Source: Actinomycetes bacterium
Lineage (GTDB): Bacteria; Actinomycetota; Actinomycetes; S36-B12; GCA-2699445
NCBI GenBank assembly: GCA_022600255.1
Contig: JAHZKU010000157.1
Span: 1-10,400 of the forward strand
Length of the DNA: 10,400 nt
Direction of reading: 5' to 3'
In this document: positions 1 through 6,402 of the stretch, piece by piece
How the letters are laid out: every line of letters starts with the position of its first letter
How positions within the stretch are numbered: the stretch's first letter is position 1
Made by a program: the position numbers and the translations under genes
Notes under the pieces: model-generated
What the model saw: the letters and a program-made list of their open reading frames with translations, nothing else
The model's database searches: none
Told to the model about the DNA's origin: nothing

Positions 1-1152
1 CAGCAGGGCGAGGGGTACCTTGCCGCGACGCAGACTCACTTCGCCAAATGGCGGCCATCGCTGACGCTGGATACGCAGGACTGGCAGCCAGGGATGTACT
101 TGATCCGCATTAAGGCCAGTGATCGCAACGATTGGTTTGTGCCGCTGGTCGTGCGATCAGCGTCGGTTTCGGGTCGATTAGTGTTCGTGATGTCCGACCT
201 CACTTGGCAGGCCTACAACAACTGGGGTGGCCGATCTGCCTACGAGGGGCCGGGTGGGCGCCCGGATCGGTCCCGCGCCGTTTCCTTCTCCCGGCCCTAC
301 GCAAACGGCTCCGGTTCCGGGAAGTACTTGGCCCACGAACACCCGGTTGTGGTGTTGGCCGAGGCGGCCGGTTTTCCGGTCTCATACGTGGCTGCCAGCG
401 ACATCGCGCGCGGGGATGGGGTGTTGGCAGGCGCCGCGGGGGTGGTGTTTCTTGGCCACGACGAGTACTGGACCCAAGACGAGCGCGCGCGAGTCACGCA
501 AGCGCGGGATGCCGGCGTTGACCTGGCTTTCCTCGGGGCGAACACCATGTACTGGCGCGTGCGGATGGATTGGAACGGCCCCCAGCAGCTGCCGCTGGAG
601 GTGATCTACAAGTCTGCGGCCGAAGACCCTGTTGGCGGTGCCGAATCCACGGCGCGTTTTCGAGATCCCCCGCGCGGTTTAACGGAAAGGGAACTGATCG
701 GCCAGCAGTACGAGTGCTTCCCGGCCACCGGCAAGTTCACGATCGCGACGCCACGGTTCTTCGGTTTTGCTGGCACGAATGTGCAGAAGGGGGACACGAT
801 CCCGGCCATCTTGGACATCGAGGTGGATCGGGCCTACCCAGGTGGACCAACGCCGAAAAACCTCGAAGTTGTCGCGGCCAGTCCGACTAAGTGTGATGGG
901 GCGGCAACAACGAGCACCGCCACCTATTACACCCACAGTTCCGGCGCAGGCGTCTTCTCCACGGGGACCATGGGCTGGGTTCTGCGCGGCTTGCGTGACA
1001 GCGCGCCGACTCGAGCCTTCGACTTCACCAGCAAAGTCACGTTGAACATCATGAACGCCATGATTTCTGGCCAGATGGGGGCGCAGTTTCCAGCATCGCC
1101 GAACCTGGACCGGTTTGACCTGCCAAAGCGTAATACCACAGGCAAGGCATGA
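1..1152 (+). CDS. N,N-dimethylformamidase beta-subunit-like protein, 3' part
   Basis: The reading frame is open from the first base to a TGA at 1150-1152, so the start lies outside the window and at least 383 residues are present. The first ATG (94) is internal: the residues before it (ending WQPGMYLIRIKA) continue the fold. Family-typical segments are TWQAYNNWGG (window residues about 67-76), GHDEYWT (about 147-153) and a later NTMYWRVRM. These match the large C-terminal domain shared by the beta subunit of N,N-dimethylformamidase and many uncharacterised actinobacterial secreted or cytoplasmic proteins. Whether this protein hydrolyses amides is unknown; the family name is based on one characterised member. 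No neighbouring alpha subunit is seen. The following gene is dnaB, more than 500 bases away, so no operon is implied. Confidence 0.8.
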   Translation, partial: QQGEGYLAATQTHFAKWRPSLTLDTQDWQPGMYLIRIKASDRNDWFVPLVVRSASVSGRLVFVMSDLTWQAYNNWGGRSAYEGPGGRPDRSRAVSFSRPYANGSGSGKYLAHEHPVVVLAEAAGFPVSYVAASDIARGDGVLAGAAGVVFLGHDEYWTQDERARVTQARDAGVDLAFLGANTMYWRVRMDWNGPQQLPLEVIYKSAAEDPVGGAESTARFRDPPRGLTERELIGQQYECFPATGKFTIATPRFFGFAGTNVQKGDTIPAILDIEVDRAYPGGPTPKNLEVVAASPTKCDGAATTSTATYYTHSSGAGVFSTGTMGWVLRGLRDSAPTRAFDFTSKVTLNIMNAMISGQMGAQFPASPNLDRFDLPKRNTTGKA

Positions 1153-1189
1153 CGGGAAGCAATCAACGGGAATTCTGACCGAGTTTGCC

Positions 1190-1372
1190 TGTGGATAGTT
1201 TCGACGACAAACAGTTTCTCGCTGTACACACGAAATTTACCGATTCCACAGGCTGGGACAGACGAATTGCCTAGTCAGAATGTGTGTCGTGAGAAGCTTC
1301 ACATCACTATCCCCAGCTAATCCACAGGCGTGTGGACAACTCTTGCGCATACCGTCCACAAGGTTATCCACA
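1190..1372. promoter_or_regulatory. DnaA-box cluster upstream of dnaB
   Basis: The consensus box is TTATCCACA. A perfect copy lies at 1364-1372 (+). One-mismatch copies are TAATCCACA at 1318-1326 (+), TTGTCCACA on the minus strand at 1331-1339, and CTATCCACA on the minus strand at 1190-1198. Weaker copies are CCGTCCACA at 1352-1360 and CTATCCCCA at 1307-1315. Four boxes fall within 55 bases, with near-helical spacing of about 12-21 bases. TTGTCCACA is a preferred box in Streptomyces-type origins. The cluster could be a DnaA-controlled dnaB promoter, a DnaA-titrating site, or part of an origin. No dnaA, dnaN or rpmH is in view, so I do not call oriC. Confidence 0.65.
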
Positions 1373-1390
1373 GGGTGAACGAAAGCTTGC

Positions 1391-1420
1391 TAGACAGCAA
1401 ACAACCGCAGTCTCTATGTT
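1391..1420 (+). promoter_or_regulatory. candidate promoter for the dnaB leader
   Basis: A TAGACA hexamer at 1391-1396 (5 of 6 to TTGACA) and TATGTT at 1415-1420 (TAnnnT form of the -10 box) are separated by 18 bases. Transcription would begin near 1427 and run through the hairpin at 1492-1541 into dnaB. The perfect DnaA box at 1364-1372 ends 18 bases upstream of the -35, a suitable place for DnaA to act on this promoter. This is a match by eye only. Confidence 0.35.
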
Positions 1421-1491
1421 CATGCAGGGCACTAACGATTGCGTGTGCCCTTGCCGGCCTGGAGGCGGCGAGGGCGTTTCGGGGGTTGGGG

Positions 1492-1541
1492 GATTTCCGT
1501 GGTTCCGGGAGCGAGGGGTCGTTTCCGGAACCACGGAAGTC
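1492..1541 (+). repeat. 23-bp hairpin in the dnaB leader
   Basis: Positions 1492-1514 pair with 1519-1541 around a GGGG loop (1515-1518). The central 14 bp (1495-1508 with 1525-1538; arm TTCCGTGGTTCCGG) are perfect. The remaining pairs are Watson-Crick, apart from three G-T pairs at 1494/1539, 1509/1524 and 1511/1522. Those three would pair as G-U only in RNA copied from the plus strand; on the other strand they would be A-C mismatches. There is no T-run after it, so it does not look like an intrinsic terminator. It ends four bases before the ribosome binding site of the small ORF at 1558. It may be a structured leader element or one copy of a dispersed palindromic repeat. Confidence 0.75.
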
Positions 1542-1557
1542 GTCGGAGGCTTGCGTT

Positions 1558-1695
1558 ATGCAGGACGTAGGGGTGAAGGTCCGCGCCAAGGGGCCAGACT
1601 CGGGCAGGTTGAGCCGGCGGCGGTTTGGGCCGGTGCATCCGAGCATGATCGCGGAGGCGACTGCTCGACAGGGTCGGGCAGTGCGGTGGAAATGA
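1558..1695 (+). CDS. 45-residue upstream ORF of dnaB (hypothetical)
   Basis: The ATG at 1558 is preceded by GGAGG (1545-1549) with eight bases between, a better ribosome binding site than that of dnaB itself. The frame runs to a TGA at 1693-1695, which touches the dnaB Shine-Dalgarno GAGAGGA (1694-1700), so the two could be translationally coupled. About three quarters of third codon positions are G or C, as in real genes of this DNA. The peptide is basic (many Arg and Lys), has no membrane segment, and begins MQDVGVKVRAK. I do not recognise a family. It could be a leader peptide, a small DNA- or RNA-binding protein, or chance. Confidence 0.4.
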   Translation: MQDVGVKVRAKGPDSGRLSRRRFGPVHPSMIAEATARQGRAVRWK

Positions 1696-1708
1696 GAGGA
1701 CTGGGCGA

Positions 1709-3982
1709 ATGACTGTTTCTGAACTTCCATCTGAGTATGTGGCGAACGCTGTGGATCGCAACCCACCACAGGATCTTGAGGCGGAGCGATCGGTCCTCGG
1801 CGCCATGCTGATGTCCAAAGACGCGATCGCCGACGCGGTCGAAACCGTCAGACAGGACGACTTCTACCGCCCCGCTCATCAGAAGATCTATGGCGCCATC
1901 ACCGATCTCTTCACCCGCGGTGAACCCGCTGACACAATCACCGTGGCCGACTCTCTCACCAGGTCAGGCGATCTAGCCAATGTCGGTGGCGGCTATTACC
2001 TGACAACGTTGATGTCCACGGTTCCCACCGCGGCCAGCGCCACCTACTACGCCAAGATTGTGCGCGATCGGGCGATCCTGCGGCGCTTGGTATCGGCCGG
2101 TACGCGCATCGTGCAGTGGGGTAACGATGGTGAGGGTGAGGTCGACCAGTTGGTCGATCGGGCCCAAGCTGAGGTCTTTGAGGTCACCTCGCGGCGGACT
2201 AGTGAGGACTACCTACCGCTGTCAGAGATCATGGACGGCGCCGTCACTGAGATCGAGGGGATTGCTTCTCGTAGTGGGGAGATGGTGGGTGTTCCCACCG
2301 GCTTCACCGACCTCGACCAACTCACCCACGGCCTGCATCCAGGCCAGTTGGTGATTCTGGCGGCCCGACCCGCCATCGGTAAGGCGTTGGCCTTGGATAC
2401 CCCGCTGCCCACACCACGGGGTTGGACCACCATGGGGCAGGTTCAGACGGGGGATTTCGTTCTTGGCGTGAATGGTCGTCCTGTGCGGGTGAGTGCCGTC
2501 ACCGGGGTACTGACCAATCGTCCCTGCTACGAAGTGATCTTCAGCGACGACAGCAGGATTGTGGCCGATGCTCAACACCAGTGGGTTACCCAGGGCCCAG
2601 ATGGCCAGGCGCACACCAGCACCACCGAACAACTAGCGTCCTTGGAGTCAGTTGCAGAGCAGTTTTTGCCAGACGTGACGCCACTCCTCGGTGCAGAATC
2701 GGCGCTACCCGTGCCCGCGTATGCGCTGGGCAGCTGGCTAGCGGAACAGGACTGTGTAGGCCTTCCCGAGCCTGGCGACGACGAGCAAATCCAGATGTTT
2801 GTATCCGCCACGGAGATGGCTCCGGGGTCGTTGCCCTTGGCGGCGTTGGCCACCCAGTCCGCGCGAACCGCTCACATACCGCAGATGTATCTGCGGGCCA
2901 GCGCCCCGGATCGTGCGGCGCTGCTTGCTGGCATTCTGGATCGCGCAGGCATCGTGAATGCCGACGGCTCGATTGAACTCAGTTGCCATTCCCGGCTCCT
3001 CGCCAAGGATGTTCTAGAACTGCTCTGCACGCTGGGCCTGCACCCCACTGCGCTGCCGGGCATTGGGTCGGGTGACCAGCCCGCCGTGCCGACAACCCTG
3101 CACATCGAAACCGCTGCGACGCTCTTTCGTGTTCCAGCGAAGGACTTGCTCCACAAGGAACGATCGCGAGCGCTAGCTGACAGGCCTCGGACAATCCGGT
3201 CCATCAGGCCCGTCGCGAGTGTGCCGGTGCGCTGTATTGAGGTGGACTGCCAGGATCATCTGTATCTGGCAGGTCGGACAATGGTGCCAACACACAACTC
3301 CACGCTTGGCCTAGACATCGCCCGCGCGGCCAGTGTGAAGCACGGCTTGGCCAGTGTGATCTTCAGCCTGGAAATGAGCCGCAACGAAATCGTGATGCGG
3401 TTGCTGAGTGCCGAGGCCCAGATTCCGTTGCACAACATGCGCTCGGGCAACATGAATGATCCTGAGTGGCGCAAGATTGCGTCTCGCCAAGGCGTCTTAC
3501 ACGAAGCACCGATGTTCGTGGACGATTCGCCCAACATGACAATGACAGAGATTCGGGCGAAATGTCGTCGCCTCAAGCAGGCCCACGACCTCAGACTTGT
3601 CGTGGTGGACTATTTGCAGCTCATGTCGTCTGGCAAGAAGGTGGAATCGCGGCAGCAGGAGGTTAGCGAGTTTTCGCGCTCGATGAAGCTGCTGGCCAAG
3701 GAGCTCGAGGTGCCTGTGATTGCGATCAGCCAGCTGAACCGTGGCCCGGAGACGCGCAATGACAAGAAGCCAATGCTGAGCGACCTTAGGGAGAGTGGCT
3801 CCCTAGAGCAGGACGCGGACATGGTGATTCTGATTCACCGGGAAGACGCCTACGACAAGGACTCAAGTCGCGTCGGTGAAGCGGATTTGATCGTCGCCAA
3901 ACATCGTAACGGACCAACAGACACGGTGACGGTGAGCTTCCAAGGTCACTACAGCCGCTTTGTCGACATGGCGCGCGAGTAG
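1709..3982 (+). CDS. dnaB: Replicative DNA helicase DnaB with in-frame intein
   Basis: This hexameric ATPase unwinds DNA at the replication fork and loads primase. The ATG at 1709 has GAGAGGA eight bases upstream. The precursor has 757 residues; removing the intein (226-530) leaves 452, normal for DnaB. The N-terminal domain begins PPQDLEAERSVLGAML and includes PADTITVADSL. After a linker, the RecA-like domain starts near VPTGFTDLDQLTHGL. The Walker A loop RPAIGK is interrupted directly after Lys225 by the intein and resumes with Ser531-Thr532. Walker B is LVVVDYLQLM, followed by ISQLNRGPETR and LRESGSLEQDAD, another known DnaB intein site that is empty here. The C-terminus is GPTDTVTVSFQGHYSRF. 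Because Walker A is split, the helicase should be inactive until the intein is removed. Confidence 0.96.
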   Translation: MTVSELPSEYVANAVDRNPPQDLEAERSVLGAMLMSKDAIADAVETVRQDDFYRPAHQKIYGAITDLFTRGEPADTITVADSLTRSGDLANVGGGYYLTTLMSTVPTAASATYYAKIVRDRAILRRLVSAGTRIVQWGNDGEGEVDQLVDRAQAEVFEVTSRRTSEDYLPLSEIMDGAVTEIEGIASRSGEMVGVPTGFTDLDQLTHGLHPGQLVILAARPAIGKALALDTPLPTPRGWTTMGQVQTGDFVLGVNGRPVRVSAVTGVLTNRPCYEVIFSDDSRIVADAQHQWVTQGPDGQAHTSTTEQLASLESVAEQFLPDVTPLLGAESALPVPAYALGSWLAEQDCVGLPEPGDDEQIQMFVSATEMAPGSLPLAALATQSARTAHIPQMYLRASAPDRAALLAGILDRAGIVNADGSIELSCHSRLLAKDVLELLCTLGLHPTALPGIGSGDQPAVPTTLHIETAATLFRVPAKDLLHKERSRALADRPRTIRSIRPVASVPVRCIEVDCQDHLYLAGRTMVPTHNSTLGLDIARAASVKHGLASVIFSLEMSRNEIVMRLLSAEAQIPLHNMRSGNMNDPEWRKIASRQGVLHEAPMFVDDSPNMTMTEIRAKCRRLKQAHDLRLVVVDYLQLMSSGKKVESRQQEVSEFSRSMKLLAKELEVPVIAISQLNRGPETRNDKKPMLSDLRESGSLEQDADMVILIHREDAYDKDSSRVGEADLIVAKHRNGPTDTVTVSFQGHYSRFVDMARE
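2384..3298 (+). mobile_element. Class 3 intein inside dnaB (Ala226-Asn530)
   Basis: This is a 305-residue protein-splicing element within the DnaB precursor. It starts with Ala (ALALDTPLPTPRGWTTM), not Cys or Ser, and ends PTHN before Ser531 as the +1 residue. Class 3 inteins lack a residue-1 nucleophile and use a Trp/Cys/Thr set. All three are present: Trp292 in block B (HQW, with His290), Cys509 in block F (VRCIEVD) and Thr528 just before His529-Asn530. Predicted splicing joins GK to STLG and restores Walker A. The middle carries two LAGLIDADG-like segments, 335-348 (ALGSWLAEQD) and 405-414 (LLAGILDRAG), both without the usual catalytic Asp, so homing activity is probably lost while splicing residues are kept. 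Confidence 0.9.
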
Positions 3983-4081
3983 CTGTGTTGTAGATGTAGG
4001 TCCTTGGTCGGCCGGTGCTGGACTGGCTTGGAATTGCGGGTGGGCTCGCGGAGTTGGATGAGTTTTCGCTGGGGGGTTGTG

Positions 4082-4480
4082 ATGGGTGCAGAGGGTTCGG
4101 ATATCGCTCAGGTGGTGCCGACGTTTTTGGCGGGGCACGAGGGCAAGCCGGTGACGGCCACGTTCAGCTATCGGGCGGATGATCCGTTTGCCGTGGTGGC
4201 CAGTTTCGTGGCCGGTGGTGTTGAGATTGCGTGGACGTTCGCGCGTGAGTTGTTGCGGAGTGGGTTGAGTTCTGCGACTGGTGAGGGTGACGTTCTGGTC
4301 GCACCAGGTGCGCTTGGTGAAATCGTGCTGACCTTGCGGTCGCCAGACGGTGCGGCACAGTTGCGCTGTGATCGTGCGTCGGTGCAGTCGTTCTTGGACC
4401 GGTCCTATGAGCGGGTGCCCTCGGGCGCTGAGAACAGCGAGGTTGCGGTGGATTCGTTTCTGGCAGAGCTTGCCCTCTGA
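4082..4480 (+). CDS. SsgA-family sporulation/cell division protein
   Basis: This is a small cytoplasmic protein of 132 residues, matching the usual 130-145 of SsgA-like proteins. Recognisable family blocks run in order: PVTATFSYRADDPFAV, EIAWTFARELLRSGL, TGEGDVLVAPG, EIVLTLRSPDGAAQL, VQSFLDRSYERVPSGAE. SsgB and relatives help place the FtsZ ring during sporulation-specific division and steer peptidoglycan remodelling in filamentous actinobacteria; some non-sporulating species keep one copy. The ATG at 4082 fits the family's N-terminus and has a GGGGGG stretch upstream; the ATG at 4058 with GGAG upstream is an alternative. It follows dnaB by 99 bases on the same strand, and could be co-transcribed. 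Which paralogue (SsgB or other) cannot be told by eye. Confidence 0.88.
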   Translation: MGAEGSDIAQVVPTFLAGHEGKPVTATFSYRADDPFAVVASFVAGGVEIAWTFARELLRSGLSSATGEGDVLVAPGALGEIVLTLRSPDGAAQLRCDRASVQSFLDRSYERVPSGAENSEVAVDSFLAELAL

Positions 4481-4602
4481 CGGAACCGGGTCCTGACTCG
4501 CTCGGTGGGAATGCTGCCGCAGTAGTTGGACTGGTGGCGACAGTTTCTGCGCCTACGGGGTGAGTCAAGCGTTCTGGCTCGATGCTCCACAACCGTGCCA
4601 AG

Positions 4603-4872
4603 CTATTCGCCCGTCATTTTGCGGACTTCCTTATCCACCTGCGACTCAGGAATCGGCCCAGTCCTAGGGCCATACGCGACCCAGCCGAAGATCAAGACCG
4701 TGATACCCATGCCGAACATCGCCCACCCGGGCCAGAAGTATCCGCCACCCACTAGCCACCAGACGACGACCATCGCTAGCAGCGAGATGGCGAAGATTCC
4801 CAGCATGACCTTGAAGGCCCGTTGTCCCTCAAGTCTCTTGGTGGCCTGCTCTCGCAGCTCGTCTTCGTTCAC
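4603..4872 (-). CDS. 2TM-domain small membrane protein
   Basis: The GTG start at 4872 is chosen because AGGAGA (4884-4879 on the minus strand) lies six bases upstream; the ATG 24 bases further up has no such site and would put AGGAGA inside the gene. The 89-residue product starts with a charged segment (NEDELREQATKRLEGQRAF). Two hydrophobic helices follow, around MLGIFAISLLAMVVVWWLV and WAMFGMGITVLIFGWVAYG, linked by GGGYFWPG. This resembles the 2TM domain found alone or in sensor proteins, where YFWP between the helices is characteristic. The C-terminus is short, charged and probably cytoplasmic. It converges on the SsgA-like gene across 122 bases without an obvious terminator. Function unknown. 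Confidence 0.75.
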   Translation of the reverse strand: MNEDELREQATKRLEGQRAFKVMLGIFAISLLAMVVVWWLVGGGYFWPGWAMFGMGITVLIFGWVAYGPRTGPIPESQVDKEVRKMTGE

Positions 4873-4967
4873 GACTGATCTCCTATCCACGATCACTGCG
4901 TATTTGAGTCTGTGGACTCGCTTGGTCGGGCGCCAGCCCTAAGTCACTCGGGTGCCGAAGGAGCTGA

Positions 4968-5240
4968 GGTCCGCCTAGTCTAAAGGCCGCCAGCGGCTCG
5001 ACGGGTCATGTGAAGGCGCAGCGGCATCGGTGGGCGACGCCGAAGACGTTGACGCTGCACGAAGAGTCGGCCCTGAACGGGCACCGCATCAAGCGTGTGG
5101 CTGGCGGGTCGGCGTGGGCGATCAGCAGCCGGATCGACCCGCACTTCACTGGTGAGCAGGTGGAGCGGAACCAGGCGTTCTTCACGGTGCTGCGGTATAG
5201 CGGGCTGCGGTTGACGGAGGTGTGCTCGTTGATGACTGTG
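4968..5240 (+). pseudogene. Tyrosine recombinase/integrase fragment
   Basis: The frame is open from 4968 (after a TGA at 4965) and contains RNQAFFTVLRYSGLRLTEVCSLMTVE. This resembles the start of the phage-integrase catalytic domain, where the Arg of GLR is the first catalytic residue. Neither the preceding core-binding domain nor the rest of the catalytic domain (HxxR, Tyr) is present. After about 5240 the sequence becomes that of another gene read on the opposite strand, and the frame stops at 5274-5276. I infer a remnant left by deletion or recombination. The weak point is that only about 25 residues are clearly integrase-like. Confidence 0.5.
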
Positions 5241-5537
5241 GAAGAGTCCGTTTCCGAACGTGACCGACTCCCGTAGGAGGGCTGCCGCAGCGGTTCGAGC
5301 GGTCCAGGTTATCCCATCTGGGCTGGTCATCACGCGATTGCTCCCGTCGTCAGCTACGGCCACAAGAACCCCGTTGCCGAAGACAACCGAGCGCCACGAG
5401 TTCGCTTCCGAAGCGGAACGGGCGGTCTTCGTGTCACCGGCGGCAGCCTGCCCCACGCCCGGCACCAACAGCGAACCGAACGCCAGGGCCACAGCGATAG
5501 CAAAGAACAGGAAACGACCTTGAGCGCGCAACAGCAA
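5238..5537 (-). pseudogene. Truncated secreted repeat protein (signal peptide plus first repeats)
   Basis: Read on the minus strand this begins with a convincing signal peptide: RAQGR, then a hydrophobic core FLFFAIAVALAFGSLLVPGVG and QAAAG. One full repeat follows, WRSVVFGNGVLVAVADDG... to TSPDGITWTARTAA, and then the start of a second, ESVTFGNGLF. Such repeats (W-x-S-V-x-F/Y-GNG-x-VAVA) occur in tandem in large actinobacterial exported proteins. The second repeat is cut at about 5240, where integrase-like sequence begins; the frame then runs on without similarity to 4980. The only in-frame start near the signal peptide is a TTG at 5537 without a clear ribosome binding site, so the 5' end may be damaged too. 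Confidence 0.65.
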
Positions 5538-5681
5538 AGCATCGTACTGAAAACCCAGCCAGTGACGCCCAACGGATGGCGGCTGATTGGATGGCGTCCC
5601 AATTGCGCCTAATCGTGAATCTGTACCCCTTGAACTGAACAGGGCTTGCGGGTGCCAGCATCCTGGTGGTGCATCATGTAG

Positions 5682-5918
5682 CCGACCATCTCATGGTCTT
5701 GCCGATCACGAATCGAACGTGTCGCCCTACGCAAGCTGGAACAACTGAACCAGGCCAGGACCCTCAAGGATCTTCGTATCCCTCCGGGCAACCGACTAGA
5801 ACCGCTAACCGGAGATCGCAAGGGACAGTACAGCATCCGAATCAATGATCAGTACCGAATCTGCTTCGTTTGGACCAAACTTGGGCCAGACGATGTGGAA
5901 GTCACCGATTACCACTAG
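5682..5918 (+). pseudogene. HigB-type toxin, 5'-truncated
   Basis: The frame between a TAG at 5679 and a TAG at 5916 encodes a HigB/RelE-fold toxin from about its 20th residue on: IERVALRKLEQLNQA, DLRIPPGNRLEPL, then GQYSIRINDQYRICFVW and DVEVTDYH at the end. Intact HigB proteins of this type have about 92 residues and cleave mRNA at the ribosome. Here the first 20 or so residues, including the usual MI-x-SF start, are missing. No ATG, GTG or TTG exists in frame upstream of the conserved part. The core is otherwise undamaged, suggesting recent loss of the 5' end. higA follows after 13 bases, the normal toxin-first order. Confidence 0.8.
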
Positions 5919-5931
5919 GAAGGAAATACTC

Positions 5932-6225
5932 ATGGAAGATCGAATCCCACCTATCCACCCAGGCGAAATTCTCAAGCACGATTTCCTAGACGACATGGGA
6001 ATTAGCGAATATCGCCTTGCCAAGGACATTCATGTGCCCCCGAGGCGGATCAACGAGATCACGCACGGCACCCGCAACATCAGCGCGGACACCGCCTTGC
6101 GACTGGACGGCTACTTCGGCATGTCAGACGGCTACTGGATGGGCCTGCAATCGCGCTACCTACTTGAAAGCGAACGAGACCGACTCTCCGACGAATTGGA
6201 ATCAATCACCCCCCGAGCCTCCTAG
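5932..6225 (+). CDS. higA: HigA-type antitoxin, Xre-family HTH
   Basis: A 97-residue cytoplasmic DNA-binding protein. The ATG at 5932 follows AGGAAGG with suitable spacing. It starts MEDRIPPIHPGEILKHDFL, the family's typical N-terminus (PxHPGExLxxxFL), then an HTH_3/Xre helix-turn-helix at about residues 25-60 (SEYRLAKDIHVPPRRINEI, HGTRNISADTALRL), then GYWMGLQSRYLLE. HigA neutralises HigB and represses its own operon. Its partner here lacks its N-terminus, so this looks like an orphaned antitoxin still able to bind DNA or protect against other HigB toxins. The frame happens to stay open for 48 codons after its stop at 6223, without recognisable similarity. Confidence 0.9.
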   Translation: MEDRIPPIHPGEILKHDFLDDMGISEYRLAKDIHVPPRRINEITHGTRNISADTALRLDGYFGMSDGYWMGLQSRYLLESERDRLSDELESITPRAS

Positions 6226-6402
6226 GACACCAACGACTCCGAAGTCCTTCGCCAAGATGACCAGCAGTCACTGGCCTACGCGGCCAGGCGCTGGACAGGT
6301 ACAACTCGGCAAGCAACTCATGCTGGTCGATTCCTCCTTTACCACGCTGCAGATTGCCAGCGGTCCCCGTGAAGACCGGCAGCACCAACAAGGAGGATCA
6401 CG

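Noticed and set aside
1330..1695. 121-codon ORF in the dnaB leader
   Set aside because: Its first half translates DnaA boxes and the hairpin and starts without a ribosome binding site. Only the 3' part from 1558 has support.
1153..1708. Chromosomal origin (oriC)
   Set aside because: DnaA boxes are present, but dnaA, dnaN and rpmH are not in view and no clear AT-rich unwinding element follows the boxes. Kept as a DnaA-box cluster only.
1317..1769. 150-codon minus-strand ORF across the leader
   Set aside because: It crosses the DnaA boxes, the hairpin and the dnaB start, shows no family pattern, and is expected by chance in GC-rich DNA.
4980..5237. C-terminal half of the minus-strand ORF ending at 4980 as part of the exported protein
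   Set aside because: The repeat pattern stops abruptly at about 5240 and the remainder is His/Arg/Pro-rich shadow of the plus-strand integrase fragment.
5690..5730. tRNA T-arm-like sequence on the minus strand (GTTCGATTC), possible integrase attachment site
   Set aside because: The bases encode the conserved IERVAL segment of HigB, and no D-arm, anticodon arm or acceptor partner can be folded.
6226..6402. 48-codon open frame continuing in frame after the higA stop
   Set aside because: No start signal, no recognisable family, and better explained as spacer before the recombinase's ribosome binding site.
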